Shown one piece after another: positions 48,217-61,348 of a stretch of 64,000 bases of DNA. The position numbers were made by a program, and so were the translations under genes. Source of the stretch: Thuidium tamariscinum (lineage: Eukaryota; Streptophyta; Bryopsida; Hypnales; Thuidiaceae); NCBI GenBank assembly GCA_947034885.2, contig OX344752.2:13268001-13332000 (forward strand). Reading direction: 5' to 3'. How positions within the stretch are numbered: the stretch's first letter is position 1; every line of letters begins with the position of its first letter. A model generated the notes under the pieces. That model had not been told where the DNA came from. It searched no databases and saw only the letters and a list, made by a program, of their open reading frames with translations.

Positions 48217-51011
48217 TTTTATTGACTATCTTACTAGTGTACCGTGTACCATTGACACAACCAAAATAAAAATCAAAGTAATTTTCTAATATTTTTTTAT
48301 TCATAAAAGGTTTTTAATTCAATAACTTTTACATTGTAGGTCTAAATGTCAAAAACAAGGCCCATGCCCCGTCTTGCTAAAAGCTTTCCATCAATACCAA
48401 GAATGTGCCTACAAGGCACATGGTCTAGGAGATCTTACCATAATAAAGAGAGAAAACAAATTGTAATGGCTAGTATTACCTATGTTGCTGCTATAGCCAT
48501 TCAAATTTCAAAAGTGATGGGTGAACCCTCCTTGATCCCTTTAAATAAAACTAAAAGTAATTTTCTAATTTTCTTAGTTTAAAAGAATTTCAGAATTCCA
48601 TAACTTTCACACCATAGGTTTAAATGCCACAAAATAAAAACTATACACCCCTCTTCACAAAGAGCTTTTTAATGGTACCAAAAAAATGTGCCAAGGCAAT
48701 GTCCAATCTAAGAAATTTCATTTAACAAACAAAGAAAAGAAAACAACCAACATAACTAAAAGGCATTGATGGAAACTTGGAAATTCTATAATCTAATGTG
48801 CATTAAGGGTGCATTGTTGGTGCAATTTGATCTCAAATGGGATAGAATTAAACCTACTTGTTCTAAGAATGAAACAAAGGTTAAGTAGATCAAAAATTGG
48901 TTTAGTAGCACACAACTATCTATTGGAAGTTATGTCTGACCCTAACTTCACCTCTTAGTGTTGTTCTATAGATTTCTTTTTCACCATTGAAAATAAACCT
49001 CAATGTGTGCCAAAAAAAATTCCTACACTCTCACGTTTAGGGCATTTACATGTTAGCCTAGTATCTAAAATATATAACTTTTGAAATTGGATACATGGAG
49101 TTGTGCAACTTCAAATTTTTTCACTATAGAGATAAATATAAAAAATTTACCTTTTTTATAAGCATATAATCAAACTCGCTCAAGGTCTTCAAATTCAAAT
49201 AAAATAAAATAAATTCAAACTTGTTGATAAATAAGAATGTAACAATCTAGAATATGAAGTTGAATGTGCTCTATCACCAAATAGACCAACTAGTATAAAG
49301 TAAGGGACTTGCAAATGCACCACTAAATAACCCAAATGTGCCATCTTTACTAGATGTTCATCTTAGTTAGACAATATCTACCTTTACTAAAATAACAATC
49401 TTGAAACATCTATCTAAAAAAACTTTGACCCTTTATAACTTCTACATGGAATATCCAACTAAAACAATTTTTGGAGCATTGAAATCTTCTTTAAAATGTC
49501 AATAAGAAAATATTAGAAAAATAGATGATTCTAATAATAGTAACTATGATTTGACAAAGAAAAGTAGAATGACATATTTTTGATTTCCTACTTTAGTTCA
49601 AAAATGTTATGAAGTTCTTGTATTTCCTCAAGGTGAATTAAGGTAAAAGCTCCAATAACCAACGACATCTAATAATCAACTTGTAGGGTGTACTATATCT
49701 AATTTTAAAATAGAAATGAAGCTTGGAATTTTTTTTCATTTTTTGTCTTTTTCAAGATTGGAACTAATAATTTTATGGCATATGATTGTTTAGAAGAAAT
49801 GAGCAAGAAAATAGTTCTAGATTGATTAAATTAGGAGACTTTAGAGATTGGTTATTGGTCCAACATACTTTTTGGCTTTGGAAATTCACAAAAATTTCGA
49901 TTTTAGGAATAAAATTCTAAAAAATTCTTTATCATCTATATTTCCTATTTTCCTACATCAAAAAAATTTTATGGGGAAAATTTCAATCAACTCTTATTCA
50001 CCATTTGCTCCAAAATTGCTTAAATGATGGGTTATTGGTGCTTCTACTTTATATAACTTAGAATTTGACACCTTAGATCTTGACTCTAGTATAAGCAACA
50101 TCTTGAGCCAATGTTCAAGAAGAACCGGTAGCTAGCTAATTATAAATTAGCCGATCACTAGTTACAAATTAGCTGATCAAAATTGAAAATTGATCACTAG
50201 TTACAAATTAGTTGATCAAAATTGAAGCTTGACCGATTGATATTCAAATAATTAGGTAGCAAATCCAGATGCAAATAAAATAAGGCACAATTTGACCAAA
50301 GAGTGAAAAATAGGCCTATTTTTCTATTTGGAAGTAGGATTTGATCAGATTAAAGGATCTTCCAAGGATGTAACTAGATTTCAGTTGATGTGACATTCAA
50401 AGTGAAGAGGCTAATAATGGTATACCTCATGTACTTAAGAAAGAATAGCTAAAGTTAATAATACAACATATGTGAATTAATCAAGTATGGTATCTTCAAA
50501 TAATTACCATATTTGTATGGCAATTACCATCTACCATCAAAAAAGAATTTGATGGCAAAGTGAAGGAATTACTTGAATGATATTCAATGAGAATCAAGGG
50601 TAGAGAAGTCTTTTTTATAATAAAATCCATTGTTGATCATGAATTTTCAAAGGCTATGTGATAATTTGAAGATGAAAGCTTTAACCGCTCATTGTCTAAA
50701 TACACAAAAAGTTGGGAAATCAAGCTAAATTTCATCTCCAAAAACCTATTTGTGATTTCAAGTTTCCAAAAAAAGTTGTGAAAAAAAAATAAAAAAAAAT
50801 ATTTTTATGATATGAGAACATATATTTTGAGCCTTAGGATTTTGTAGTACTTAGTTAAAAAAATTTACAAGGTTTTTATATATACATATATAAACATTTT
50901 TCAAAATAAGATTTTGGATTTTAGTTGGTTCAAATTAAATGTGAAAGGACATTCAACTGATACATGTGTCAAATGAGAAAAACAAGCCAATTCATATATA
51001 AGGTGAGGGGG
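48217..51011. other. AT-rich intergenic tract
   Basis: About 2.8 kb with no supportable gene. A short direct tandem (GATCACTAGTTACAAATTAG at 50153 and 50192, period 39) is present. The 78-codon frame at 48346-48582 (+) has no domain. Confidence 0.5.
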
Positions 51012-51353
51012 CATAAGAGGATTTTTAGCTCCTGTACCAGACTGCGGGTTCCCAAACGCTGGGAACACATTGGGAACGCTGGGAACGCGATGCTGATGTG
51101 GTCGAGTGACTGCCACGTCAGAAAATAATAATTTTTTATTAATTTTAATTAAATATTAAATATTTTTAAAATATTTTTTTGAATCATTTTTTTTCTCTTT
51201 AATACATTCTGAAATTTTTTGAAAAAAAAAATTTTAATTTTTTTTTTCAAAATTCAAAAATTCAGACCAGCAGGGAGCTGGTCTGCAGCAGTGGGAACAA
51301 TTTCAGGGAACACCCCTGAAACGGTCTTCTGGGGGCCCATAAATCCTCTTATG
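51012..51353. mobile_element. CATAAGAGGATTT-type MITE
   Basis: Ends CATAAGAGGATTTTTAG and AAATCCTCTTATG are inverted repeats, with CCAGACTGCGGG and CCAGCAGGGAGCTGGTCTG-like GC blocks just inside each end and an AT-rich core. No coding capacity; target duplication not resolved. Confidence 0.65.
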
Positions 51354-51471
51354 AAATTAGCTAGTTTAAATTAAGATCTAAACTACAAAAGAAAAATGAC
51401 CACTTTCACTACGGTAGATAGGAAAAGGCAAGAATGGAATGAAATTAAGATTTAATCGGATGTACTATTCA

Positions 51472-51869
51472 GAGCATCCCCATGCCTAACCTGGGCAAAT
51501 GACCTAGCCAAGGATCAATTGGCCGTATCATGAATGAAGCCTGGGCCCGGCCAAACGAATTTGTCCCACACCGAGCTCGACAACAAGCTCGGGAAAGAAC
51601 CGTGTTCGGATTTCAAGGTGCCACCTCATGGTTGCTGTCGAGAATCAATTCTTCTAAACTCAAAAAGTGCCTTAAACAAGGGAATTAAATATAAAACAAT
51701 TGTACACCGAGTCCGGCCACACACCCACCACTTGGCCGTGTCATTCTTAAATTTGGCTAGGCCCAACCTTATTTTTGGCTTTGCCGTGTGTGCCATGGGA
51801 CTATTACTTCAGCCAGGCCCAACTACTTGCCCAGTTTGCACCGAATTGTGAGTGGCCGTGGGGATGCTC
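51472..51869. mobile_element. GAGCATCC-type MITE, copy 2
   Basis: Ends GAGCATCCCCATGCC and GTGGGGATGCTC, flanked by TCA at 51469-51471 and 51870-51872. It aligns along its length with the element at 41902-42231 but is more GC-rich. The 105-codon frame at 51534-51851 is internal to it. Confidence 0.82.
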
Positions 51870-51872
51870 TCA

Positions 51873-54284
51873 CCAACCAGCTACTGGCTGGAATTTTCTA
51901 AATAACTTATTTCCCAGACCTTGTCCTGAGCCTCAGGTGATGAACTGATGATCTGAAAGTTCAAATTCCAAGATTGGACTAAGTCAACAAATGCCAGGAC
52001 CAGAATGGATTTTACCCGCATCCCGAGAAAGTGCCCGTCATTCTGGTATATTGAAACTGACATCATTGGACAAGTGCGGCTGTGACACACAGTATCCTGC
52101 AATAACTTACAACTGGCAGGCCAGCCCAAATTTTCACAAGAATGGCCTCTCGCAACTGAAGTGAGTGTACTTTTTGAGCTTTGAACTCCCTGATCGTGAT
52201 TTCCCATGTCCTGCAGGTTTGCAAGTTTGTCTGCACTATGATCATTGTCAAGAATATCACAGTCCTCCAGCTAGCTCATGCCCATTGAATGCCACAATGA
52301 ACGACAATCATAGCAACATGCAAGCGTGGAGCACATGAGTTGGGAATAACATATTGTTGGTTCAGGTGAACACAATGAGAGAATTGAAGGTCCCCCCCTG
52401 CGCCATCCATATGCAGACAGGTAAGAGCTGCAGGTGGGAGAATGATTCCCACAAGCCCAGGACTCCACCAAAACTGACATCAGACTGAGCCAGTGATCAT
52501 CGGAGCTGCCTAACAAGCAACCAAGGACATCTTGCCCAGCAAATTTGCTTTGGCAATACTTTACAGCCAACAAAAGGAGCCAGTGAATGGAAACCAATTG
52601 GAGGGCCTACCACTTACTAGACCTTGGCATAGGTTGCAGTATGTTACCGAAAATAACTTCACAGATCTCGTCTCTCCTAGGTCTTCTCCGATATTTGAGT
52701 TACTGCAACTGCATCACAACAAGGTAAAACTTGTAGACGATGAGAGTTCAATGAAAAACAACAGTGACATATTATACTAGAATATACCAAGAAATGGGAG
52801 ACAACAGAGAAAATGTATCAAAGTGATACATTAAGTTACTGTACTGATATCCACCTAAGAATTTCACCAGTGCTGTGCTGAATATCATCTATTACTATAT
52901 TATTTAGAAAATAGGTTAGCATATACTGTAGCAATGGTATCAGATTCCCCACCTTAAACAATGGAAGAAAATTCTATCCTTGGTGTTGAAAGGAGATCTT
53001 ATTCTATCACTCAACGAGGGAACCGACATGTAAGGTAGAGGGCTCGAAAACAGTTCGGGCATTAAGAACCGCCCCTATAACTGGTTGTAGAATGGACATG
53101 ATGCAGTTTATAAATTGACCTTACAAGTCATTGAATGAAGTGAAGGAAAAAGTATTCTTTATCGCAAGAGCCAATCATTGTCTTTGCTTTCCCCATTTTT
53201 CTTTAGAATTGCAAGTGAACAGTATATGAAGGACCTAGGAACATAAATAGGGACCTAGGACACATCTCCTTTGAAAATTCATAAGTAATTCAATAATGTT
53301 TCAAAAAATATGAAACCACTTGGGCTAGATTTTCCATCAATTTTTCTTGGTCTGAAAAATGAGCTAAAAATGTTCCCATCTAAAGAAATACTGTAAAAAT
53401 GCAAACCAGCTCGTAGATGAGCGGTTTCTAAGCCTTCTACCTTACTCTCCCCCAAAGACTTTTAGTGCACACACATCGAGGTCCCTAGACCCCACCATAG
53501 TTGGATGCTCAATGTACACATTTGTAATCCCGAAAATGGCCCCATCCCTTTCGGCAGAGAACAACCGTCAGGCCCCCTCACGGAGAAGACCAGACTAGCA
53601 GCATCAGAAAACAAGACGATTTCTGGTTCTTGGCAATGAACATTTAAATTAACCACAGTCAACATGCTCCACATCATCAACTTCGATGAGGGGAAAATAT
53701 TCTGATGCCTCCAAGCATGACGAGCACTACTTGGCCAGCTGAAAGGTCTGACTGGGAGCACCAGCACTCATAGATTACACTGCTTTGTGAATTCGAACGT
53801 TGTGTAATTTTATAATCCCGACCAGACTGCGTTAAAAATCTCTATCTGGTTCCGGGTACATTGAGTTCATATTTGGTTTTGGTCATAAGGACGATGCTGA
53901 TAAAGCATAAGTGTCCAAAGAATTCAAGCTCTGCTCGGCACCTGGATTCCAGCTTCTAAGAGCCATGATAAGAGAAAACAGGATACCTTGTCAACTCCAT
54001 TTCTCACAAGTGAAAAATCTATAAGCACAGCATAGAGAGACAAAAGGTGTTGGTGCAAGTGAACTATTTGACGACTGTTTCCTATTTACAGACTTCCGAT
54101 ACACAGGATTGTCACAGATGCTGCCAATGTTTCCAGCCGCTTTAACCTACAGGGAGAACATCCAGCAGTCCCCTCACTGTCAACGATTCACTATCCATTA
54201 CCACTCTAACATCTAGAAGTCAATTCAAGAGGCAAGGAAATACGACCTCTATGTTGGGCACTAACCATTGACAGTGGAAGTGTA
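51873..54284 (-). other. Downstream flank of the PpiC/rhodanese gene
   Basis: Moderately GC-balanced 2.4 kb. The part next to the stop codon is probably 3' UTR. Minus frames at 52271-52597 and 53462-53767 show no domain and no convincing splice partners. Parts of 52110-52460 resemble 36370-36640 in reverse, suggesting an unidentified repeat. No gene called. Confidence 0.4.
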
Positions 54285-56850
54285 TCAATATTTGGGAATA
54301 CTGTCATCCACTTTGACGGAGTAGGCATGAATTCCACCACTAACATTGTATAATCTTGTGAAACCCTGCAACATAGAGTATATACAGACAGAATATTAAA
54401 TCACCAAACGAATAAATTGTGCATGCAGCTTTAAAGTATGAGACTTCACCGCAGCACACATGGCATACTGATATTCAAAAATCAAGCTTGATGAAATAAT
54501 TGCAGGATTTCAGGTGACGTACTTGAGATTTCAGCCAATTAGCAGCCTGTAAAGATCGCATGCCATGATGACACTGCACCAGAAACACCATGAGAATCAT
54601 AACTCCAACAAAATGTAAACCCGGTAATCCTCTGCTAATCCCAAACTTAATTGATTTTGCAGAAATCCCAACACAAACTCTTGGAACTAATAAAACCATG
54701 CAAAAGACTCGTCATCCAACACAGGTGAAAAGGGGCATTGCTTAGCTCACCAGCACAAATGTGTCCTTGGTTGGGTCAAGATCTTCTGTAATAGTTGGTG
54801 CCCATTTTCCGAATTGACTGAGTGGATAAGCCTTGAATCCTTCAATTGATGCTGTTGCACTGATGCGAACACAGTTGAGGTAAGACGCAAACAAATCCAG
54901 TAAAGCCGTGTTTGAAATAAGCAATTGCTATCGAAACAACAAGTCAAAGCCCCAGTCACGTTGCTGAAGTCCAGGGAATGTCGTTTATGATAACAAAATA
55001 GCTCAATACCGAAAATAGACTCGCAGCAGAACTAAACAAGACCAATGTATGAAAAATTACATTTCATCGGGTTCCCGCACATCCAACAGCTGTGCTTCTT
55101 GCAAAAATTCAGGATCTTCCAATTTAGAGCCAAATTCGTCCACGCTTATATCTCGCAAAAAACTAGCCTCTCTGCAGAACAGAGACTCAGATGAGAATGT
55201 GCTCGAGTCTTGTAAATGGCACCAACCCTGCTAATCAGATTCCCAAAAATAATAAGCAGATTCGACTTATTTTTTAGTCTAAATACATGAAAATTTGACC
55301 GAAAAGGACTATAATAAAAGAACAGACCTTTCCGATAACACTTGCAGAAGATGCCAACCATGTTTCGTTTTGACGCGAACCAATTTATTCAAAGGAGCTT
55401 TGAAGGCCGCCTCTTCAAATTCCGGCACCTTACTCCAAAGAGACATGTCATTACAGTGAATAGCATTGTCGGTTTTACTTGCAGCACGTTCACTTAAAGT
55501 GACCTCAAAGACTCGGTTGTTTTCAGTAACGACGCAATGCAACATAAAAATAAAGCATATTCCCTCGGAGATATCAATTCTCGTGCATATCAATTCTGAG
55601 GTCTGGAAGATTCGGAACACAACCATACTTCTTATTTCCAGATGAACGAAGTTAACCCCAAAATGCCTAGAACATTGTTTTCATCCATTAGGAAGATTCT
55701 GGGAAAATACATCTGGTACCAAAATCAAGCTTAGACTACTTCGTAATTGTACAATTAAGAACTCTGCAACATACTTTTCCCAAACATTGAAAGAATGCTT
55801 ACGTATGTCGAAGTTCTCCAGTGGAGTTATTATACCATGCAGACAGTCACAGAATCTTAGCAAATCATACCAGAATTCATTCCCTGATACTGAACATTGT
55901 ATTTCTGGCGAATATTGAAAGTTAAGTGATTCCAAATTGGTCTAGCCAGTGACTTGAAACTTACAGTTCGACCAAGGGATATCCATCCCAGCATTCCTCC
56001 TTCGCCCTTAGAAGCGCAAATAGAGTGTTCAGTTGCCAAATCACTTAAATCCACTCCATCTGAGCAGAAGGCAAAAAATATTGTCACTTCTAGCATTCAG
56101 AGGTAAATTAAGAGGATTCACTACAATACCTAAGTCCTGACATTTCCTCAAATGTCTCGGCCCTCAAACCTATTCAGCTGCCACTATACATACAAATTCC
56201 GCAATTTCCAGCTCAGACAACAAAAACGGAGGGTGACAAAGAAAGACCTTGCATAACTTGGCGCTGAAGGTCGAGCAACAACTGCAGCTGATCTTCCGGC
56301 ACTAACAGGTGCTGCACCAAAATCTCTCGTTCCTTCAACTTCGTTCTTCCTCCTACACCGTCCGGGATTCCCACAGCTTTCACAGTACCTGCATTGCAAA
56401 CCAATTCGTTTGAACAAAACCCGCCAATTCAACAACAAATCCAACGTCGCAACCAGAAATCGAATCCATAGTAACAATCATTCCCGAGGTGCACATAATT
56501 TCAATCCCGTCTCTAAATTCCCCGCCAATTCACACCAATTCTAGACCCTACACCAATCCAAACCCTAAGAACCTAAAACCTTCAAAATCCTCATCCGCAT
56601 CTCATCCCCCACATATAATGGGCTCCCGCGTACCGGAAGAAATGGTGCGCTGTGGCTGTTGCAACATGGGAGCGTTGCGTAGACGCAAAGGAGGGCTAAG
56701 AGAGCGGAATGTTAGAGGAGAACGAGGCGACTGCGATGAGGAGGAGGAAGAAAACGAGGGCGAGAGAAGAGGAAGATGGGAAGCGGAGGAGGAAGTGATG
56801 GCCAAGAGACGGGACGTAGTGGGGAGCGATGAAGCCCATAATCTGGCCAT
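54285..56850 (-). CDS. STR12: PpiC (parvulin)/rhodanese two-domain protein, plastid-targeted, STR12-like
   Basis: Eight minus-strand exons: 56850-56634, 56388-56248, 56059-55965, 55428-55328, 55171-55061, 54859-54751, 54573-54523, 54365-54285. The sum is 906 nt, 301 aa, against about 299 for Arabidopsis STR12; all split codons close. Residues 1-72 are Ser/Arg-rich and poor in acids, a chloroplast transit peptide. Residues 93-185 form a parvulin-type prolyl-isomerase domain (ILVQHLLV, LATEHSICASKGEGGMLGW, VPEFEEAAFKAPLNKLVR, GWHLLQVLSER). Residues 200-300 form a rhodanese domain (QLLDVREPDE, GFKAYPLSQFGKWAP, then Cys259 in CHHGMRS, YNVSGGIHAYS). Cys259 is the expected sulfur-carrying residue and is the first codon of exon 7. 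The natural substrate is unknown. The intron-3 acceptor (AAG before VPEF) and the intron-2 donor (GTCTTT) are weak-looking but force the conserved frame. Confidence 0.95.
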
Positions 56851-57200
56851 GGTTGACGGCTACAACGATGAGCTTCGGATCCTTGACTGGAAACTTGGGA
56901 ATGGCTTCAAATTGGAGCGTTTGCGAATGGAATTGGGGGATTGGGGAATTGGGGGAAGCGGGAGGGGGAAGGTCGGAATGAAGGATAACGGAGGTTTAGG
57001 GTTTCTGAGGTCCCTGTCGGTGACATGATATCGCTCATGCATGAAAGTTTCAGGTGAGTTTAAGATTAAGGTAGCAGCATCCATAACCGTTACTGCACCC
57101 ATAACTGACAAGTAGAGTGTCCTTAACTTGTCTTCAAGAGTACCTCCAAATTGTCACTCACTCTTAATTTTGATTGGTAAACTCTGAATTTTTTAGATTT
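56851..57200 (-). promoter_or_regulatory. 5' region of the STR12-like gene
   Basis: Directly upstream of the transit-peptide exon. It contains a telo-box-like AAACCCTAA on the gene strand (TTAGGGTTT at about 56997-57005 on the plus strand), frequent in promoters of plant housekeeping and plastid genes. No clear TATA box. The 83-codon minus frame 56860-57111 is upstream and not in phase with the exon. Confidence 0.5.
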
Positions 57201-58537
57201 TGTTGTGAGAATCAAGGTAGATTTACTAAAGTGCGGTATAGAGTGCCCTAGTGAGTTCCACTTTGAAAATTCACAGAAATTAGATGACTTATCCAAAAAT
57301 TCTAATTTTTTTTTTAAAATTCATGATTTTCAGTTGCTAATACTGTAAAAATATATTTTCTAGGGAAAATACCTTCAACTCTACTGAATTGCTTACTTTG
57401 ACGGTTATGGGTGTTCCTACCTTATTTGCAGTTTTTTTTTTTTCATTTCTTGTGAAGTGTCAAAGTGGCCATACTTCATTTTATTGTGATGCTCCAAATT
57501 TCAACATTCATCCATATATTAGATAGAAAATACCATAATAGCACATGATACATATCTATCATCCTATTTTCATCCATTATTTGGCAATTTCATCCAAGAG
57601 TTTTAAATTTTTTAAAATTTATTGGCGATTTCATCCAAGAGTTTATTGTTTATTTTCTATGCGTGTGGTGCCAAGGACAAAAATTTGGTACAATTTTGCT
57701 CCAAATCACCTGAAAAAAAACATTGATTATTTGTGCCACTCTTTAGAAGTCGCAACCTCACTTGTGGCACTAACTTATGTTGGCTATCCTATATGAACTT
57801 GTGAAGGTCAGATTTGGAAATTATTCAGTCGTACATGTGAAAAAGAGTGCCACATGTCATCTTGTGATTTGTATGAGGTGACATTGACCTTAAGAATCTC
57901 ATGTAGAAATTTGAATTCGATAGTAGAATATAAAATCAAAATGTCATATATAGTGAATTCTATGTGACTTCTAATGTCCAAAATTCTAGTGAAGGAAATA
58001 CAATTTTTGACATTTTAATTTGTAAAAAATAGAATTTTCTTGTTAAAAAAAATCTAAATTTTTTTGTATGAGAAGACCTTTTGGTGATGGGATTTGACAA
58101 AAAAACTCACCAAAATAATATTTTATACCTTTGAAAAAAAATGTAGAAAGAAGCTCTCTTTGTGGACTTCTACACCACATAAAAATAAGTATTTTAAAAA
58201 TTCCTTTGGACAGTAGCTATAAGTCTACTAAAAGACCATTTGCTTAAAATTTCAGCTCCAAATTTCAACTCCAAATTCATTTTTTTGGGGGGTGGCGTCC
58301 AAATAGTACTAAAAACCCCTAAGTACCCGTTGTGGGAAATTATCGGATCTGTTTGAAAATAATAAATCATTTTTGAAAAATACTCATAAATTAGGAAAGA
58401 TATATAATGGTTATGAGTAGCTTCTATATAAATTTTGAGTCATTTGAAGCTAGAACACAAAAGTTATGACCAAAATATAAATTAAAAACTAAGGTGTGAC
58501 AAAAAACAAGTAATACGAGTGTTTCTTGCATTCACCC
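57201..58537. repeat. Dispersed repeat copy 3 plus truncated 4-bp-TSD MITE
   Basis: 57265-57470 matches 15725-15910 directly (TTTGAAAATTCACAGAAAT, CATGATTTTCA, CTAATACTG). From about 57900 the sequence becomes the reverse complement of the interior of the 8599-9332 MITE (TTTGTGGACTTCTACAC block). It ends GTGTTTCTTGCATTCACCC at 58537, the family's right tip. I could not find a left tip, so this copy looks truncated or rearranged. Confidence 0.55.
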
Positions 58538-60227
58538 CATCATAAGATTCAGTGTTTGTTCATGAAGCATGTAACTACAGTTAATAATAGGCGCATATTT
58601 TGCAACTATGACCTGGCGGATACTTTGTAACTCAATCAAATATTCTTCATGAGCAAAACAACATAATGAAACTTTGTAACTTTAAAGAGAAAATTAACCA
58701 TCACTTCATTATTAATCGAAGTAAATTAAAGAGAAAATTAACCAAAACAATGAAGTGATGGAACTAAGTCTTAGTTTCTTCTCGAATGATGTATCATTCA
58801 GTAATTCAATTAACAAATATTTTGTTAAAATGGCAATATTCCTACGCCATTTTTCCATTCATTTTCTAGGAATAGTATAGATTTCAAACTTTAGAATCTT
58901 GAAATCTAGAAGAAATATACATTTTAGACTGCACGATCTAAACCTAAAAATGCCAAGTTTGTGGCATACCGCCATTTTAATGAAACATCCGTGAATTTAT
59001 GTGGCAGATTGAGGTCATTTGAGAAGTCGTCCTAACACCCGAAGAAGTTCACCCTACGAAGCGGAGCTCACATCGTCTACTCCGTGCCATAATTCCAAGG
59101 CTGCAAAATAACACACAAAGTAATACTGAATGCATGATTGAAAAATCCCGGATGCTTCCGCTGATTGTCAGCAGGCTCACTTTCGAGCACTAAATGGCTG
59201 AATGTTTCCAGCACTTTCGCAAGCTACAACGTATCCGTCGAATTGAAATCCTACGATCATCTCATTGATTTTCTTCTCATCTGCATTGTGCTAGTCGATC
59301 AGTCAGTCAGTTCGAGAGTTTCCTGGCAATAGACTTCATCATCCTGGAATTTCTACGTGAATGGAAACCTGCTGGACAGAGCTCGATCATTCAAAAACTG
59401 TTTTCGAGATTTGCATTTACGATCTATTTCACAATCAGTTTCGGCAACAACGAGAAACTGCTGCAAACAAGCAGGTACTGAATTCGCTCTAAACAGCGAA
59501 TCTCTTACCGACAAGCAATCAACAAGCAAGCAATCTCACTCAAATAGAAAACAGCATCTCACAATTTCAATGTAATATTCCCATGGGTCGGGTTGCCAAC
59601 CCTGAATGTTTCTGTATGAAAATAATATAATATTTATGTCTTTCGTTGGATGTGCTCCATAGCTAGGTACATGCGATTTCAAAGCTTGTTGTGGATTCTT
59701 CCAGGCATCGGCGAGGTGAATTGACAAGATGAATAGCCAAGAATTTAGAATTTAGAATCTAGCTCTGAAGAGGAAGCGGCTCTCTCCAGGCCACCCTCCG
59801 CTTCTAATGTTGATGTACTTTGTAGTGTACCGTGTATTCTGGTTTTTGCAAAATCTTGATGCTACTGTAGACTTTGTCTTCAATTCCCAAGGACAAGATT
59901 GGGAGGCGCAAAATCAGATTACAAAATCATACATTGATTCATGCAAGCTTTTTCAATTGAAGCTTTTCTTTACTTTTGCCTCAACTCCGGAATGTCACCC
60001 AGCTCATCTCAATCTAAACCCAACAATTACTGTAATCAAACTCCTGAAACGAACTAAATTATGTAACTTCTATCTTACATCACTATCACCTCATCTACAC
60101 CTCGAAACCTATAAACGATACACAAGCGGCCAAGCCGAAGAACTAAACATTTCTGATTGAAAATCAAAGCAGCTATTCTTATATCTCACAGCCTCTGTTA
60201 ATTTCTTCGAAGCCTACTTAAATAACC
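58538..60227. other. Downstream flank of a small unknown gene
   Basis: 58540-59000 is AT-rich. 59000-60227 is more balanced in composition and may include the 3' UTR of the gene at 60228-60894 or a neighbouring transcribed unit. Frames at 59357-59575 (+), 59536-59727 (-) and 59807-60160 (+) show no domain; none is called. Confidence 0.4.
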
Positions 60228-60894
60228 TCAGTAATGCGTGGTGGTGGTGTGGTCCCCACGACCAGCGTGAGAAAGGTTGTGCTGGATTCGGCGGATGTAA
60301 CTGAGTGGGTTCATGTAGTTGAATCTGCTCCGAGCTCTGGCTTCCTGGAACTTCACAGGATGCCTTTTCTTGTACTTGGCCAACCGGAATCTGTTCATCG
60401 GGTTGAATCTGCTGAGTTTCCATCTCAGTCTTGGATTGCACCTGTTCCGCAACCAAATGTTCACAGCACGAATTCAATGAAAAGCATACAACAGACTCCT
60501 AAACAACGTTGTCCAGAGCAAATCATACTCTACTGACAGGATCAACCTAGAGTCTCGCAGCTCCGATTAAATGAAACTACGCTAGAGCAAGATAATTAAT
60601 GAAATCTTTACATGTTCGCTCATCCTATCCAATGCTTTCTATATTTCCACTTCAATGGAGATCGGATCCATGCCATTGAAGTTGTGGAGCTCAAATCGCA
60701 AGGTCTGTTAAATGTCCCTGCTATGAAGTTGATAAACATGATCAATAATAAACACATACGCAGTTGACAATCAGTTTGAACAGTGAGAGGTTAAGCGGAG
60801 GTTGAAGAAAGTACCGGTTGACGTGTCCTCGGGCTCGAACACCAGGATGAGTAGCTGCATAGACTTTCGCATCTGTATGCCTCAACTCCTCCAT
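60228..60894 (-). CDS. Small basic protein of unknown family, paralogue B
   Basis: Two exons, 60894-60815 and 60441-60228, join in phase through a split Arg codon (CG|G), giving 97 aa. I recognise no named family. The C-terminal part repeats an R[FC]NP motif (RCNPRLRWKLS, then RFNPMNRFRLAKYKK) and ends with RFNYMNPLSYIRRIQHNL. These two blocks match the neighbouring gene ending at 63117 (RYNPMGKLRWRKSK; LNYVNPLYYFRRIKNNL), and both genes put the intron at the same place, just before the NP block. Conservation of motif, phase and intron position is good evidence that both are real genes. The protein is strongly basic with no signal peptide or membrane segment. A TATAAATT lies about 190 bp upstream of the ATG. 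A longer N-terminus through an unseen exon is possible. Confidence 0.68.
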
Positions 60895-60911
60895 CGATCG
60901 ATCGATCGATC
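60893..60911. repeat. (GATC)n microsatellite at the start codon
   Basis: About five tandem GATC units abut the ATG of the paralogue B gene, in its leader. Confidence 0.9.
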
Positions 60912-61085
60912 TCAAGTCCAAACTTTCTTCAAATCGATTCCACGGACAACTTACAATTCAACTCTCAAATTCGCAAACTGAGGGAGATTGACGGAGATCT
61001 AACCGGCGACAGTACAATGCAAGCACAGCAAAAGAGTCGATTTGCTTTGAGATTAGCTAGTGTGAGCAACAGTTCGGCTGGCGAA

Positions 61086-61093
61086 AATTTATA
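61086..61093 (-). promoter_or_regulatory. Putative TATA box of paralogue B
   Basis: TATAAATT on the minus strand in a GC-richer context (preceded by CGGAGTACGGAG), about 190 bases upstream of the 60894 ATG. This fits a TATA box with a leader of roughly 160 bases. Inference from position only. Confidence 0.5.
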
Positions 61094-61348
61094 CTCCGTA
61101 CTCCGGAGGAAGGTACTGTACTGAACAGAAGTGAACCACTGCTGCCTCCGTTGAGTTGTCTCCAGGTTTGCGACGTGTGGGTTTTACAGCATTGACAGAT
61201 GGATGGATTTGGGTTCGCCAGTCTACTATTGCAAAGCCAGATCATCTCCAAAACGGGTAATCTGGGGCATCTTCCACATGGACGAAGGACCCATTCTCCG
61301 GGCTTTGGGACTCACGAGCGCATTATGCGGATCTCACTGAAGTCCCAA

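Noticed and set aside
55652-55670. TTAACCCCAAAATGCC inside intron 3 of the STR12-like gene, resembling a piggyBac end
   Set aside because: No partner end with GGGG-TTAA within reach; the match is short enough to be chance.
55681-55935. 84-codon minus-strand frame between exons 3 and 4 of the STR12-like gene
   Set aside because: Lies in an intron; the conserved PpiC sequence runs directly from exon 3 to exon 4 without it.
56489-57028. 179-codon plus-strand open frame, Arg/Glu-rich
   Set aside because: Exactly antisense to the Ser-rich transit-peptide exon of the STR12-like gene; the Glu/Arg runs are the mirror of TCC/TCT Ser codons.
60661-60730. Possible extra exon between the two exons of paralogue B
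   Set aside because: An acceptor exists and the frame is open for about 35 codons, but no usable GT donor occurs before the stop, whereas exon 1 joins the last exon directly in phase.
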